Assembly (NCBI GenBank): GCA_002421845.1
Contig: DISL01000111.1
Location: 1-22,227 of the forward strand
Direction of reading: 5' to 3'
Origin: Epsilonproteobacteria bacterium UBA6211
Lineage (GTDB): Bacteria; Campylobacterota; Campylobacteria; Campylobacterales; Arcobacteraceae
DNA: 22,227 bases
Positions 1 to 7,055 of this stretch are shown piece after piece. Positions within the stretch are counted from its first letter, which is position 1; every line of letters starts with the position of its first letter. The position numbers were made by a program, and so were the translations under genes. The notes beneath the pieces were generated by a model that searched no databases, was not told the DNA's origin, and saw nothing but the letters and a program-made list of their open reading frames with translations.

Positions 1-393
1 GCAAGTTTTGACTATGAGCCTATCGGATATAGAGAAGGTGAGCTTGTAAAGCTAGATGTTAGGGTAGCAGGTGATATAGTAGATGCTCTTTCTATTATCG
101 TGCCAAAAAGCAAAGCCCAAAGTAAGGGTAGAGATTTCGTAGGACAGCTAAAAGAACTAATCCCTAGACAACTTTTTGAAGTGGCTATTCAAGCAAGTAT
201 CGGCAATACGGTAATAGCTAGAGAAACGGTCAAATCTATGGGCAAAAACGTTACTGCTAAGTGTTACGGTGGTGATATTACAAGAAAAAGAAAACTCTTA
301 GAGAAACAAAAAGAGGGTAAAAAGAGGATGAAAGCTATCGGTAAGGTAGATGTTCCTCAAGAAGCCTTTATGGCAGTTTTAAAGATAGACTGA
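1..393 (+). CDS. lepA: Elongation factor 4 (LepA), C-terminal part, 5' end outside window
   Basis: Reading frame 1 is open from the first base to TGA at 391-393 and gives 130 residues, so the gene enters from the left. The visible part is the LepA-specific C-terminal domain. It has the family's conserved blocks: GYREGELVKLDV near the start, LIPRQLFEVAIQASIG in the middle and KCYGGDITRKRKLLEKQKEG near the end. LepA is a ribosome-bound translational GTPase thought to help ribosomes back-translocate or assemble under ionic or cold stress, and this domain contacts the peptidyl-transferase side and tRNA. The GTPase domain lies upstream and is not seen. An internal GTG at 100 is not a real start, since the family sequence continues before it. 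The stop overlaps the next start codon (TGATG), suggesting translational coupling to the ComF-like gene. Confidence 0.97.
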   Translation, partial: ASFDYEPIGYREGELVKLDVRVAGDIVDALSIIVPKSKAQSKGRDFVGQLKELIPRQLFEVAIQASIGNTVIARETVKSMGKNVTAKCYGGDITRKRKLLEKQKEGKKRMKAIGKVDVPQEAFMAVLKID

Positions 394-965
394 TGAAATG
401 TACGGTTTGTCAGAAATTTTCTTGGGAAATTATCTGTCAAACCTGCCAAAAAAATTTATTAGTGCCAAATCTTCACAAACGAGAAGTCGATAAAGACTTC
501 TTTGTTTATTCTTTTTATAATCATAGTGAAATATCAGAACTTCTAAATGCTAAATATCACTTTTTCGGCGATAAAATATATAATATTTTGGCAAAACATA
601 CTTTAAAACAATTTGCTACAAGTTTTACATATCCCAATACGGTAAGTGCAATACCTATAGACGATACGGTAAACGACAACTTTTCGCATACGGCAATATT
701 AGCAAAAAAACTTCAGTCAAATATAATAAAACCTTATTATAATGTTCTCAAAGCAACAAATAAAATCAAATACGCAGGACAAACTCTTGAGTTTAGGCAA
801 AAACACAAAAGGGATTTTAGATATAGCGGTAAGAGTTTTTTGGATGTTATTTTGGTAGATGACATAATAACGACAGGACTTACAATGCTTGAAGCAAGAG
901 AAATATTACAACAAAACGGCTGTAATGTATTATTTGGAGTGGCTTTAAGTGACGCGAAATTTTAA
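393..965 (+). CDS. comF: ComF family phosphoribosyltransferase-like protein
   Basis: A 190-residue protein with an N-terminal zinc-ribbon-like pair of CxxC motifs (C3/C6 and C15/C18), then a type I phosphoribosyltransferase fold. The PRPP-binding loop is visible as VDDIITTG around residues 155-162. Length and architecture match ComF/ComFC/GntX proteins. In naturally competent bacteria, including Campylobacter relatives, these are needed for DNA uptake or internalisation; the enzymatic substrate is not established. The ATG overlaps the lepA stop by one base, so it is probably co-transcribed with lepA. It may serve competence, but no other competence gene is in the window. The family assignment is firm; the cellular role is inference. 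Confidence 0.88.
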   Translation: MKCTVCQKFSWEIICQTCQKNLLVPNLHKREVDKDFFVYSFYNHSEISELLNAKYHFFGDKIYNILAKHTLKQFATSFTYPNTVSAIPIDDTVNDNFSHTAILAKKLQSNIIKPYYNVLKATNKIKYAGQTLEFRQKHKRDFRYSGKSFLDVILVDDIITTGLTMLEAREILQQNGCNVLFGVALSDAKF

Positions 966-1003
966 TTTTAGTATAATAAGTATAAGTTTTTAAAAGGTAA
1001 ATA
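966..1003 (+). promoter_or_regulatory. Promoter and RBS for the hisH gene cluster
   Basis: The only gap before the his cluster is this 38-bp AT-rich stretch. It has a perfect -10 hexamer TATAAT at 972-977 preceded by TTTTAG, and a Shine-Dalgarno-like AAAGGT a few bases before the ATG at 1004. No recognisable -35 box is present, which is usual for Campylobacterota sigma70 promoters. Start of transcription would be near 984, giving a leader of about 20 nt, too short for an attenuator or riboswitch. Confidence 0.55.
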
Positions 1004-1612
1004 ATGACGGCGATAATAGACTATAATGTTGGAAATCTTGCTAGTGTTTTTAATGCTTGTTTGAAGCTAAATAAAAAAGCAGATATTGTAAAAGACCCAC
1101 AATTAATCAAAAACTACGATAGGATAATCTTACCCGGTGTTGGAGCGTTTGGTGATGCTATGGAGCACCTCAAACAAAGCGGTATGAAAGATGCAGTGAG
1201 CGATTTTGCAAAAAGCGGTAAACCGCTTATCGGGATTTGTCTTGGTATGCAACTTCTTTTTGATAGTAGTGAAGAGTTCGGTATAAACGAAGGTTTGGGG
1301 CTTATTAGCGGTAAAGTAGTGGCATTTGATAAGTCAAAAATGAATATGGAAGACCACAAAGTTCCGCATATGGGTTGGAATAAAATTTTTAATAGTAACA
1401 ATAAACTTTTTGATGGGTTAAAAGACCCTTATTTGTATTTTGTACATTCGTTTCATGCGGTGACTGAAGAGAAATATACTATAGGTAAGACTTTGTACGG
1501 GTATGAGTTTGTAAGTGCCGTAAATAGGGACAATATTTATGGATTTCAACCACATCCGGAAAAGTCACACGACAACGGTTTGAGGATTTTGGATAATTTT
1601 TTAAAACTTTAA
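1004..1612 (+). CDS. hisH: Imidazole glycerol phosphate synthase, glutaminase subunit HisH
   Basis: A 202-residue class I glutamine amidotransferase. HisH hydrolyses glutamine and passes ammonia to HisF, which makes imidazole glycerol phosphate and AICAR in histidine synthesis. The start IIDYNVGNLASV and the oxyanion-strand region LPGVGAFGDAM are HisH-typical. The nucleophile is C79 in GICLGMQLLF, and the triad is completed by H184 and E186 in HPEKS. Length is normal for the family. HisF, its obligate partner, is not in the window, so the complex must be assembled from another locus. The gene follows a promoter at 972 and leads a cluster with an SDR protein and hisA. Confidence 0.97.
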   Translation: MTAIIDYNVGNLASVFNACLKLNKKADIVKDPQLIKNYDRIILPGVGAFGDAMEHLKQSGMKDAVSDFAKSGKPLIGICLGMQLLFDSSEEFGINEGLGLISGKVVAFDKSKMNMEDHKVPHMGWNKIFNSNNKLFDGLKDPYLYFVHSFHAVTEEKYTIGKTLYGYEFVSAVNRDNIYGFQPHPEKSHDNGLRILDNFLKL

Positions 1613-1633
1613 TTTAATCATAAAGGACTCCTG

Positions 1634-2488
1634 ATGAAAATAGCAATTACGGGCGTAAGCGGTTTTGTAGGTACTAGTTTGAAAAATCATTTTGTATCAA
1701 AAGGTTATCAGGTAATTGATATAAGAAGAGGTGATTTACTTAGTCCTCACGGTTTAACAAAAAAAATAGACGGTTGTGACGTAGTGATAAACCTTGCCGG
1801 GGCTAGCATTATTGCTCGTTGGACACCTGAATACAAGGAATTATTGAGAAGTAGCAGACTAGAAACTACACAAATGGTTGTAGATGCCATAAGTCATGCA
1901 GAACATAAACCAAAGCTTCTTATATCAACGTCAGCCGTCGGTATATATGCAAATGACGGTGTGTATGATGATATTAGTGCAAAGTATAGTGATGATTTTT
2001 TGGGAACTTTATGCAAAGAGTGGGAAGCAACTGCATTGAAGGCAAAAAGTGAAACTACAAGGGTAGCTATTTTTAGATTCGGTATAGTTTTGGGTCGTGA
2101 CGGTGGAGCTTTGAAACAGATGCTTACACCTTTTAAATTCGGACTCGGTGGAACTATAGGCAACGGTTCTCAGGCTTTTTCGTTTGTACATATAGATGAT
2201 TTGATAAATGCTTATGATTTTGTTATCGCAAACCAATCGCAAGATGGAGTGTTTAATCTAACGGCACCTACACCTACTACAAATAGAGGACTTACAAAAG
2301 CTTTGGGAAGAAGTCTGAATCGTCCTACTTTCCTTCCTGTACCTGAGTTTGTTTTGGGGCTTATTTTCGGAGAAGGTGCTAAGGTATTGACTGACGGTCA
2401 AAGTGTAAGACCTACAAGACTTCTTGAAGCAGGGTTTGAGTTTAGATATAGAAATATAGATGATACGATAGAAAATTTAGTTAAATAA
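1634..2488 (+). CDS. TIGR01777-type NAD(P)-dependent SDR/epimerase-like protein
   Basis: A 284-residue extended short-chain dehydrogenase. The Rossmann motif GVSGFVG is at residues 7-13. The family-specific block NLAGASIIARWTPEYK follows, and the C-terminal half contains the typical RPTFLPVPEFVLGLIFGE stretch. These are marks of the TIGR01777 (YfcH/SulA-like) group, whose substrate is not firmly known; an epimerase or dehydratase on a nucleotide sugar is often assumed. AAAGGA upstream of ATG 1634 serves as ribosome binding site. It lies 21 bp after hisH and 14 bp before hisA, so it is very likely in the same transcript. Nothing in the sequence ties it to histidine synthesis. Confidence 0.9.
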   Translation: MKIAITGVSGFVGTSLKNHFVSKGYQVIDIRRGDLLSPHGLTKKIDGCDVVINLAGASIIARWTPEYKELLRSSRLETTQMVVDAISHAEHKPKLLISTSAVGIYANDGVYDDISAKYSDDFLGTLCKEWEATALKAKSETTRVAIFRFGIVLGRDGGALKQMLTPFKFGLGGTIGNGSQAFSFVHIDDLINAYDFVIANQSQDGVFNLTAPTPTTNRGLTKALGRSLNRPTFLPVPEFVLGLIFGEGAKVLTDGQSVRPTRLLEAGFEFRYRNIDDTIENLVK

Positions 2489-2502
2489 AGGATAATTTTA
2501 GA

Positions 2503-3213
2503 ATGGATATATTACCTGCAATTGATTTAAAAGACGGGAAAGCAGTAAGACTTACAAAAGGGCTTATGGATAGTGCAAAAATATATAGTGATGAACCTTG
2601 GCAAGTTGCAAAAAGATTTGAAGAACTTGGAAGTAAGTGGATACATATCGTTGATTTAAACGGGGCATTTAAAGGTGAACCGGCAAACTTGGAACAAATT
2701 AAAAAAATAAGAGAAAATTGCAATCTCAAAATGGAACTAGGCGGTGGTATCAGAGATGAAGAGACTATCAAAATGTATCTTGAACTGGGTGTTGATAGAT
2801 TAATACTTGGTTCTATTGCCGTAAAAGACCCTGAATTTGTAAAAGCAATGGCTTCAAAATATCCTATAGCCGTAGGTATAGATGCAATAAACGGAATGGT
2901 CGCAGTAGAGGGTTGGGCAGAGGTTAGTACTATGAAAGCTACGGACTTGGCAAGAGAATTTGCCAATGCAGGAGTTGAGGCTATAATATGCACGGATATA
3001 AGCAAAGACGGTATGCTTTGCGGTGTAAATGTTGAGTTTACGCAAGATATTGCACTAGCAAGCGGTGTAGATACGATAGCAAGCGGTGGAGTAAAAGATA
3101 TACAAGATATAATAAACTGCAAAAATAACGGTAATATAAGTGGAGTAATCGTGGGTAAAGCATTTTATGAGGGTACGCTTGATCTAAGTGAAGCCTTTAA
3201 AATATTAGGCTAA
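2503..3213 (+). CDS. hisA: HisA, phosphoribosylformimino-5-aminoimidazole carboxamide ribotide isomerase
   Basis: A 236-residue (beta/alpha)8-barrel enzyme that performs the Amadori isomerisation of ProFAR to PRFAR, the step just before the HisF/HisH reaction. The N-terminal strand ILPAIDLKDGKAVRL carries the catalytic D8, and the second catalytic acid is D127 in GIDAINGMVAVEGW. Phosphate-binding motifs ELGGGIRD and ASGGVKD are present. An AGGA ribosome binding site precedes the ATG. The length is normal. The next gene begins two bases after the stop, so transcription almost certainly continues into the histidine kinase. Confidence 0.97.
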   Translation: MDILPAIDLKDGKAVRLTKGLMDSAKIYSDEPWQVAKRFEELGSKWIHIVDLNGAFKGEPANLEQIKKIRENCNLKMELGGGIRDEETIKMYLELGVDRLILGSIAVKDPEFVKAMASKYPIAVGIDAINGMVAVEGWAEVSTMKATDLAREFANAGVEAIICTDISKDGMLCGVNVEFTQDIALASGVDTIASGGVKDIQDIINCKNNGNISGVIVGKAFYEGTLDLSEAFKILG

Positions 3214-3215
3214 AT

Positions 3216-5624
3216 ATGTTTAAAAATTTAGGTATAAGGGCAAAAACATTAATACTGCTGATTAGTTCAATAGTGTTTGCACTGTTAGTAGCAGGTGTTT
3301 TACAATACTTTTACCTATATAGTTATCATAAGTCTTATGCTTTAGATAAAATTAATATATCTCAATCTTTGGTAAAAAATGAGTTAAATGCAATAAATTC
3401 ACAAAATAACTCTATTATAGAAGATGTTTTACAAGATAGTAAAATAACGGCTAGCTTAGCCGTTGTAGCAAACTATCAAGATAAAAACAATTATAACCCT
3501 ATAATTTTTGATGAAATGAAAAAAGGGCTTTTAGAACACATCGTAAATAAGTTTTCACTTTTTGATGATATTTGTTTAACATTGTTTGACACAAACGGTG
3601 ATGTGGTAGCTTATTTATTGAGTAATAATATCATAGGACTTGAACAAGGTATTGGAACATACGACAAAGGCGAGTTGAAGTTAATAAATCCATATAATAA
3701 ATTGCCTGTTGATTTTGAGTATAAACCTTATTCGCTGTCAGAGGATTTTCTAAATAAGAGTGAAGAATTTAATAAGTATAGCCTTGTAACTAAAGAGATA
3801 AATACCGATAAAGTTCTTTGTTTGATAAAAGTGATAAAAATTTATAATAACGACAATCATGTCGGATATTTAAAACTCTCACGACATATTGATAAAGTCT
3901 TGTTAAACGATTTATCTAAAAAAACTTCAACATTGCTAGATATTTACTATGATAATTTTAATTTTGGTATCATTAATGATATTTTTAGAAATAATAGTAG
4001 TAACGGTTTAAAAAATCTTTATGATAATGGAAATAGCTTTATTAAAAGTCAAGAGTATTTGTTTGGTAATGAAAAAATCCATATAGTAAACTCAATTTCT
4101 AAAGACGAGTTTAATACTCAATTAAAAAATAGCGTTGTGATTGTTTTGATTTCTATTTTTGTGGCAGTTGTCTTAGTCGTACCTATTATGTATGTATTAT
4201 TAGAAAGAGATTTTTTAAAGCCGATATATAAACTCTTTGAGGCTACAAAATCTATTGAAAAAAACAATTATGATATAAATGTAAATATAAAAACTACGGA
4301 TGTTACTATCAATTCTTTTGCAAACTCTTTTAAATCAATGGTAGAGGCTATTAAACAAAGAGACAGAGAGATAAAAATAAGAAATTTTTATGATAAGCTT
4401 ATAGCGTCTAGTTCTGCTAAATTCATAGGTTGGAAAAGTTTTGATGAACAGCTTTTGTCAACGTTAAGACTTATTAAAATGTCGCTAAAGGCTCAAAGGG
4501 TATCTTTGGAAACTTTTATTGAAGACTCAAAGATAATCAAAAAGGATTATAAAGTAGGGCTTGATTGTGAGTATGCAAATCTTTGTGAAGATTGTTTGTG
4601 TCTTGATAAGTTGTTTGCAAATAGTAGTAGAGAGATTATTTTTATTAAAGATGTAAGTAGTGATACAACTTTTGAAAATTGTAGAATTTTCAAGGAACAA
4701 AAGATTAAATCTCTTGTTGTTATACCTATTTTTTATAAAGATAAAAGATTAGCAATGCTTATAATAGAATTTACGAAGATAAAAAATGTCATAGATGAAA
4801 ACTACTCTTACTTACTCAAACCTTTGGCAACTATATTTGGAAATGTTATCAACCAAGAATTACAAGATGAATTGAATGTAAGTAGGGAACAAATGTTGTT
4901 CCAACAGTCAAAAATGGCTGCAATGGGTGAGATGATAGGAAATATTGCTCACCAGTGGAGACAGCCTTTGAGTGCTATTACTACGGCATCAAGCGGTATG
5001 AAATTAAAGCAAGAGTATGGGATGCTAACCGATGAGGATGTAATAGACTTTAATGATTCCATAATAACCCATGCGAACTATCTCTCAAAAACTATAGATG
5101 ATTTTAGGAATTTTTTCAAAAGCTCAAAGGAACTAGAACTATTTAGTGTACAAAAGTTAGTCGATAATTCTGTCAAACTCGTAGAATCTTCATATAAACA
5201 TGACTATATTAATTTGGAAGTAAATATACAAGAAGATGTAACACTGTCAGGTTTTTTAAGTGAAACTATACAAGGGTTGATTAATATATTAAATAATGCT
5301 AAAGATGCGATAATATCCAATAAACCTGAACAGAAGGTTGTTTTGATAGAAGTGGCACATGAAAATGATAATATTGTTATTAGTATTCAAGATAGCGGAG
5401 GCGGTATTCCTACGCATATCAAAGAGAAGATATTTGAGCCTTATTTTACTACTAAACATCAAAGTCAAGGGACAGGAATAGGGCTTTATATGAGTAATGA
5501 AATCATAACGAAGCATTTACACGGTAAGATAGTGGTTGAAAATAAGGTGTTTAACTATAACGATACAGAGTGTTTTGGTGCAAACTTTAAGATATATTTA
5601 CCGATTCAAAAAGAGGGTGAATAA
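3216..5624 (+). CDS. Membrane sensor histidine kinase with periplasmic domain, HAMP and Cys-rich GAF-like domain
   Basis: An 802-residue kinase. Segments seen: membrane helix 1 at about residues 11-31; a periplasmic sensor of about 270 residues (Cache-like by size and position, not proven); membrane helix 2 at about 305-330; a HAMP-like linker; a GAF-like region at about 405-545; the dimerisation/phosphoacceptor helix with H579 in NIAHQWRQPL; and an ATPase domain with N box INILNNAKDAI, G1 DSGGGI (D726) and GTGIGL near the end. The HQWRQPL phosphoacceptor type is common in Campylobacterota. The GAF-like part has a tight cysteine group (C451, C457, C460, C462) plus C489, suggesting a metal, Fe-S or redox sensor. 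No receiver domain is fused and no response regulator is nearby. It starts two bases after hisA and its stop overlaps the next ATG. Confidence 0.93.
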   Translation: MFKNLGIRAKTLILLISSIVFALLVAGVLQYFYLYSYHKSYALDKINISQSLVKNELNAINSQNNSIIEDVLQDSKITASLAVVANYQDKNNYNPIIFDEMKKGLLEHIVNKFSLFDDICLTLFDTNGDVVAYLLSNNIIGLEQGIGTYDKGELKLINPYNKLPVDFEYKPYSLSEDFLNKSEEFNKYSLVTKEINTDKVLCLIKVIKIYNNDNHVGYLKLSRHIDKVLLNDLSKKTSTLLDIYYDNFNFGIINDIFRNNSSNGLKNLYDNGNSFIKSQEYLFGNEKIHIVNSISKDEFNTQLKNSVVIVLISIFVAVVLVVPIMYVLLERDFLKPIYKLFEATKSIEKNNYDINVNIKTTDVTINSFANSFKSMVEAIKQRDREIKIRNFYDKLIASSSAKFIGWKSFDEQLLSTLRLIKMSLKAQRVSLETFIEDSKIIKKDYKVGLDCEYANLCEDCLCLDKLFANSSREIIFIKDVSSDTTFENCRIFKEQKIKSLVVIPIFYKDKRLAMLIIEFTKIKNVIDENYSYLLKPLATIFGNVINQELQDELNVSREQMLFQQSKMAAMGEMIGNIAHQWRQPLSAITTASSGMKLKQEYGMLTDEDVIDFNDSIITHANYLSKTIDDFRNFFKSSKELELFSVQKLVDNSVKLVESSYKHDYINLEVNIQEDVTLSGFLSETIQGLINILNNAKDAIISNKPEQKVVLIEVAHENDNIVISIQDSGGGIPTHIKEKIFEPYFTTKHQSQGTGIGLYMSNEIITKHLHGKIVVENKVFNYNDTECFGANFKIYLPIQKEGE

Positions 5625-6130
5625 TGATAGTTAATCTTTCAAAAATTAAAACAGAGGCTTTGTTGTTGTTCTCTAAAGAGCTAATTAAAAGTTATATTTA
5701 TAAAGATGAAAAAATAATTGTTGTAGATGAATATGTTACTAAGATTATAGAAGATAGAACGTATGATATATATAAAAATATAATCAACACTATCCACAAA
5801 GATGAAGTTTATACAAGTGGTTCAAATATTCACGCTAGGCTTGTAATGAAGTATTTTGATTTTTTGAATAAACAAATAACAAAAGAGCTGAAAATGGGTG
5901 AGCCTTTCAACCCTTCGGTGTTGCTTTTTTCCCTTCTTGCTACTTGGTTTTTGGAACTTGGACATGAGAGTAAATCAAAAGAGTATATTTATTTTTCTTT
6001 ATTTACCTATGGAGAGATTTATGATTTGATGTTTGTAACTACACAAGATGTTGCATATAAGGCTATGAATATAAAAATGGTTGATATAGCAGAGAGAATA
6101 ATATATAAATATGATAATGTTAGGTTGTAG
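5624..6130 (+). CDS. Hypothetical protein translationally coupled to the histidine kinase
   Basis: A 168-residue protein I do not recognise. It has no signal peptide and no clear membrane segment; a hydrophobic stretch around SVLLFSLLATWFLELG (roughly residues 98-113) looks like a buried helix. Overall it appears mostly alpha-helical, with charged amphipathic segments. The ATG overlaps the kinase stop (TAATG), with a GAGGGTG ribosome binding site inside the kinase's last codons, so the two proteins are probably made together and may work together. No receiver-domain acid pocket or helix-turn-helix is visible, so it is not an obvious response regulator. It could be an adaptor, phosphotransfer or accessory regulatory protein; this is a guess from position only. 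The stop codon falls at the edge of a heptamer repeat tract. Confidence 0.75.
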   Translation: MIVNLSKIKTEALLLFSKELIKSYIYKDEKIIVVDEYVTKIIEDRTYDIYKNIINTIHKDEVYTSGSNIHARLVMKYFDFLNKQITKELKMGEPFNPSVLLFSLLATWFLELGHESKSKEYIYFSLFTYGEIYDLMFVTTQDVAYKAMNIKMVDIAERIIYKYDNVRL

Positions 6131-6165
6131 AGAGTAGATGATAGATGGCAGATGGCAGTGTAGAG
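6124..6165 (+). repeat. Heptamer tandem tract A (ATGGCAG-type)
   Basis: The stretch reads as six 7-bp units: GTTGTAG, AGAGTAG, ATGATAG, ATGGCAG, ATGGCAG, TGTAGAG. Two adjacent copies are exact and the others share the terminal AG and partial matches. The first unit contains the stop codon of the preceding gene. The tract fills most of the gap before panC. It resembles the short tandemly repeated heptamers described in cyanobacteria, but no such family is known to me for this group. Confidence 0.6.
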
Positions 6166-6177
6166 TAAGAAATTTTT

Positions 6178-6192
6178 AGAGGTGATAGTTTG
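6178..6192 (+). promoter_or_regulatory. Ribosome binding site fixing the TTG start of panC
   Basis: AGAGGTGA at 6178-6185 is a strong Shine-Dalgarno match, four bases before TTG at 6190-6192. No ATG or GTG in frame lies close enough to use it, and the following residues match the usual PanC N-terminus, so TTG is the start. Confidence 0.75.
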
Positions 6193-7017
6193 AAAATAGT
6201 AAAAACAGTTAGCGAATTGAGAGAACTTTTAAAACAATATAATGATAAATCAATAGGCTTCGTACCGACAATGGGGGCTTTGCATGACGGGCATATAAGC
6301 CTTATTAAACGCTCTCGTGATGAAAATGATATAGTAGTTGTGTCTATATTCGTAAATCCTACTCAATTTTTGGCGGGTGAGGATTTGGATAAATATCCAA
6401 GACGTGATGAAGTGGATAAAAAAATATGTGAGTTGGCAAAGGTTGATGTACTTTTTATGCCGAATATTGATGATATGTACACGGGTAATGACGAAGTAAA
6501 AGTAGTTGCACCTGCTTTGCGTGGATATGTTCTTGAAGGCTTTATCCGTCCAGGGCATTTTGACGGTGTTTTGAGAGTAGTTTGTAAGCTATTTAATATC
6601 GTAAAACCAACTAACGCTTACTTTGGTAAAAAAGATGCTCAACAGCTTGTCCTCATCCAACAAATGGTCAAAGATTTGTTTATGGATATAAACGTAGTAC
6701 CTTGTGAGCTTATACGTGATAATGACGGACTAGCTCTTAGTAGTAGAAACGTATATCTTACACCTGAACAAAGAACACAAGCTCTGGCGATACCTAAGTC
6801 TTTAAAAAGTGCAGCCAAAAAAATAGGTATGGGTGAACTTGACGTGAGTGTTTTGAGGTCGTTGATGAGTGAGATAATGGGTGAGTTAAACGTAGAATAT
6901 ATAGCTTTTGTAGATAGAGAGTTTAATGAAATCAATAAAATAGAGGTTAAAAACTCTATTATTCTTGTGGCTGCAAGGGTTGGGAATACAAGGCTTATAG
7001 ATAATATATGGATTTAA
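6190..7017 (+). CDS. panC: Pantothenate synthetase (pantoate-beta-alanine ligase)
   Basis: A 275-residue cytoplasmic enzyme that joins pantoate and beta-alanine at the cost of ATP to AMP, making pantothenate for coenzyme A. Motifs: PTMGALHDGHISLIKRS with the HxGH nucleotidyltransferase signature; FVNPTQF; the substrate loop GHFDGVLRVVCKLFN; YFGKKDAQQL; and SSRNVYL, the KMSKS-like loop. Length is usual. The start codon is TTG, set by a strong ribosome binding site. No panB or panD is in the window. Heptamer tracts flank the gene on both sides (A before it, B after it), so it may be transcribed with the upstream cluster or from an unseen promoter. Confidence 0.96.
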   Translation: MKIVKTVSELRELLKQYNDKSIGFVPTMGALHDGHISLIKRSRDENDIVVVSIFVNPTQFLAGEDLDKYPRRDEVDKKICELAKVDVLFMPNIDDMYTGNDEVKVVAPALRGYVLEGFIRPGHFDGVLRVVCKLFNIVKPTNAYFGKKDAQQLVLIQQMVKDLFMDINVVPCELIRDNDGLALSSRNVYLTPEQRTQALAIPKSLKSAAKKIGMGELDVSVLRSLMSEIMGELNVEYIAFVDREFNEINKIEVKNSIILVAARVGNTRLIDNIWI

Positions 7018-7020
7018 GAT

Positions 7021-7048
7021 AGGTAAAAAGTAAAAGGTAAAAGGTAAA
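7021..7048 (+). repeat. Heptamer tandem tract B (AGGTAAA-type)
   Basis: Four uninterrupted 7-bp units: AGGTAAA, AAGTAAA, AGGTAAA, AGGTAAA. They sit between the panC stop (7015-7017) and the rimO ATG (7056). The last unit, with its AAAGGT junction, is the only Shine-Dalgarno-like sequence ahead of rimO, so the repeat may itself supply the ribosome binding site. Confidence 0.75.
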
Positions 7049-7055
7049 TAGATTT

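Noticed and set aside
2481..3122. 213-aa open frame on the minus strand opposite hisA
   Set aside because: It covers hisA in antisense and has a low-complexity Ser/Ile/Pro composition; no family resemblance.
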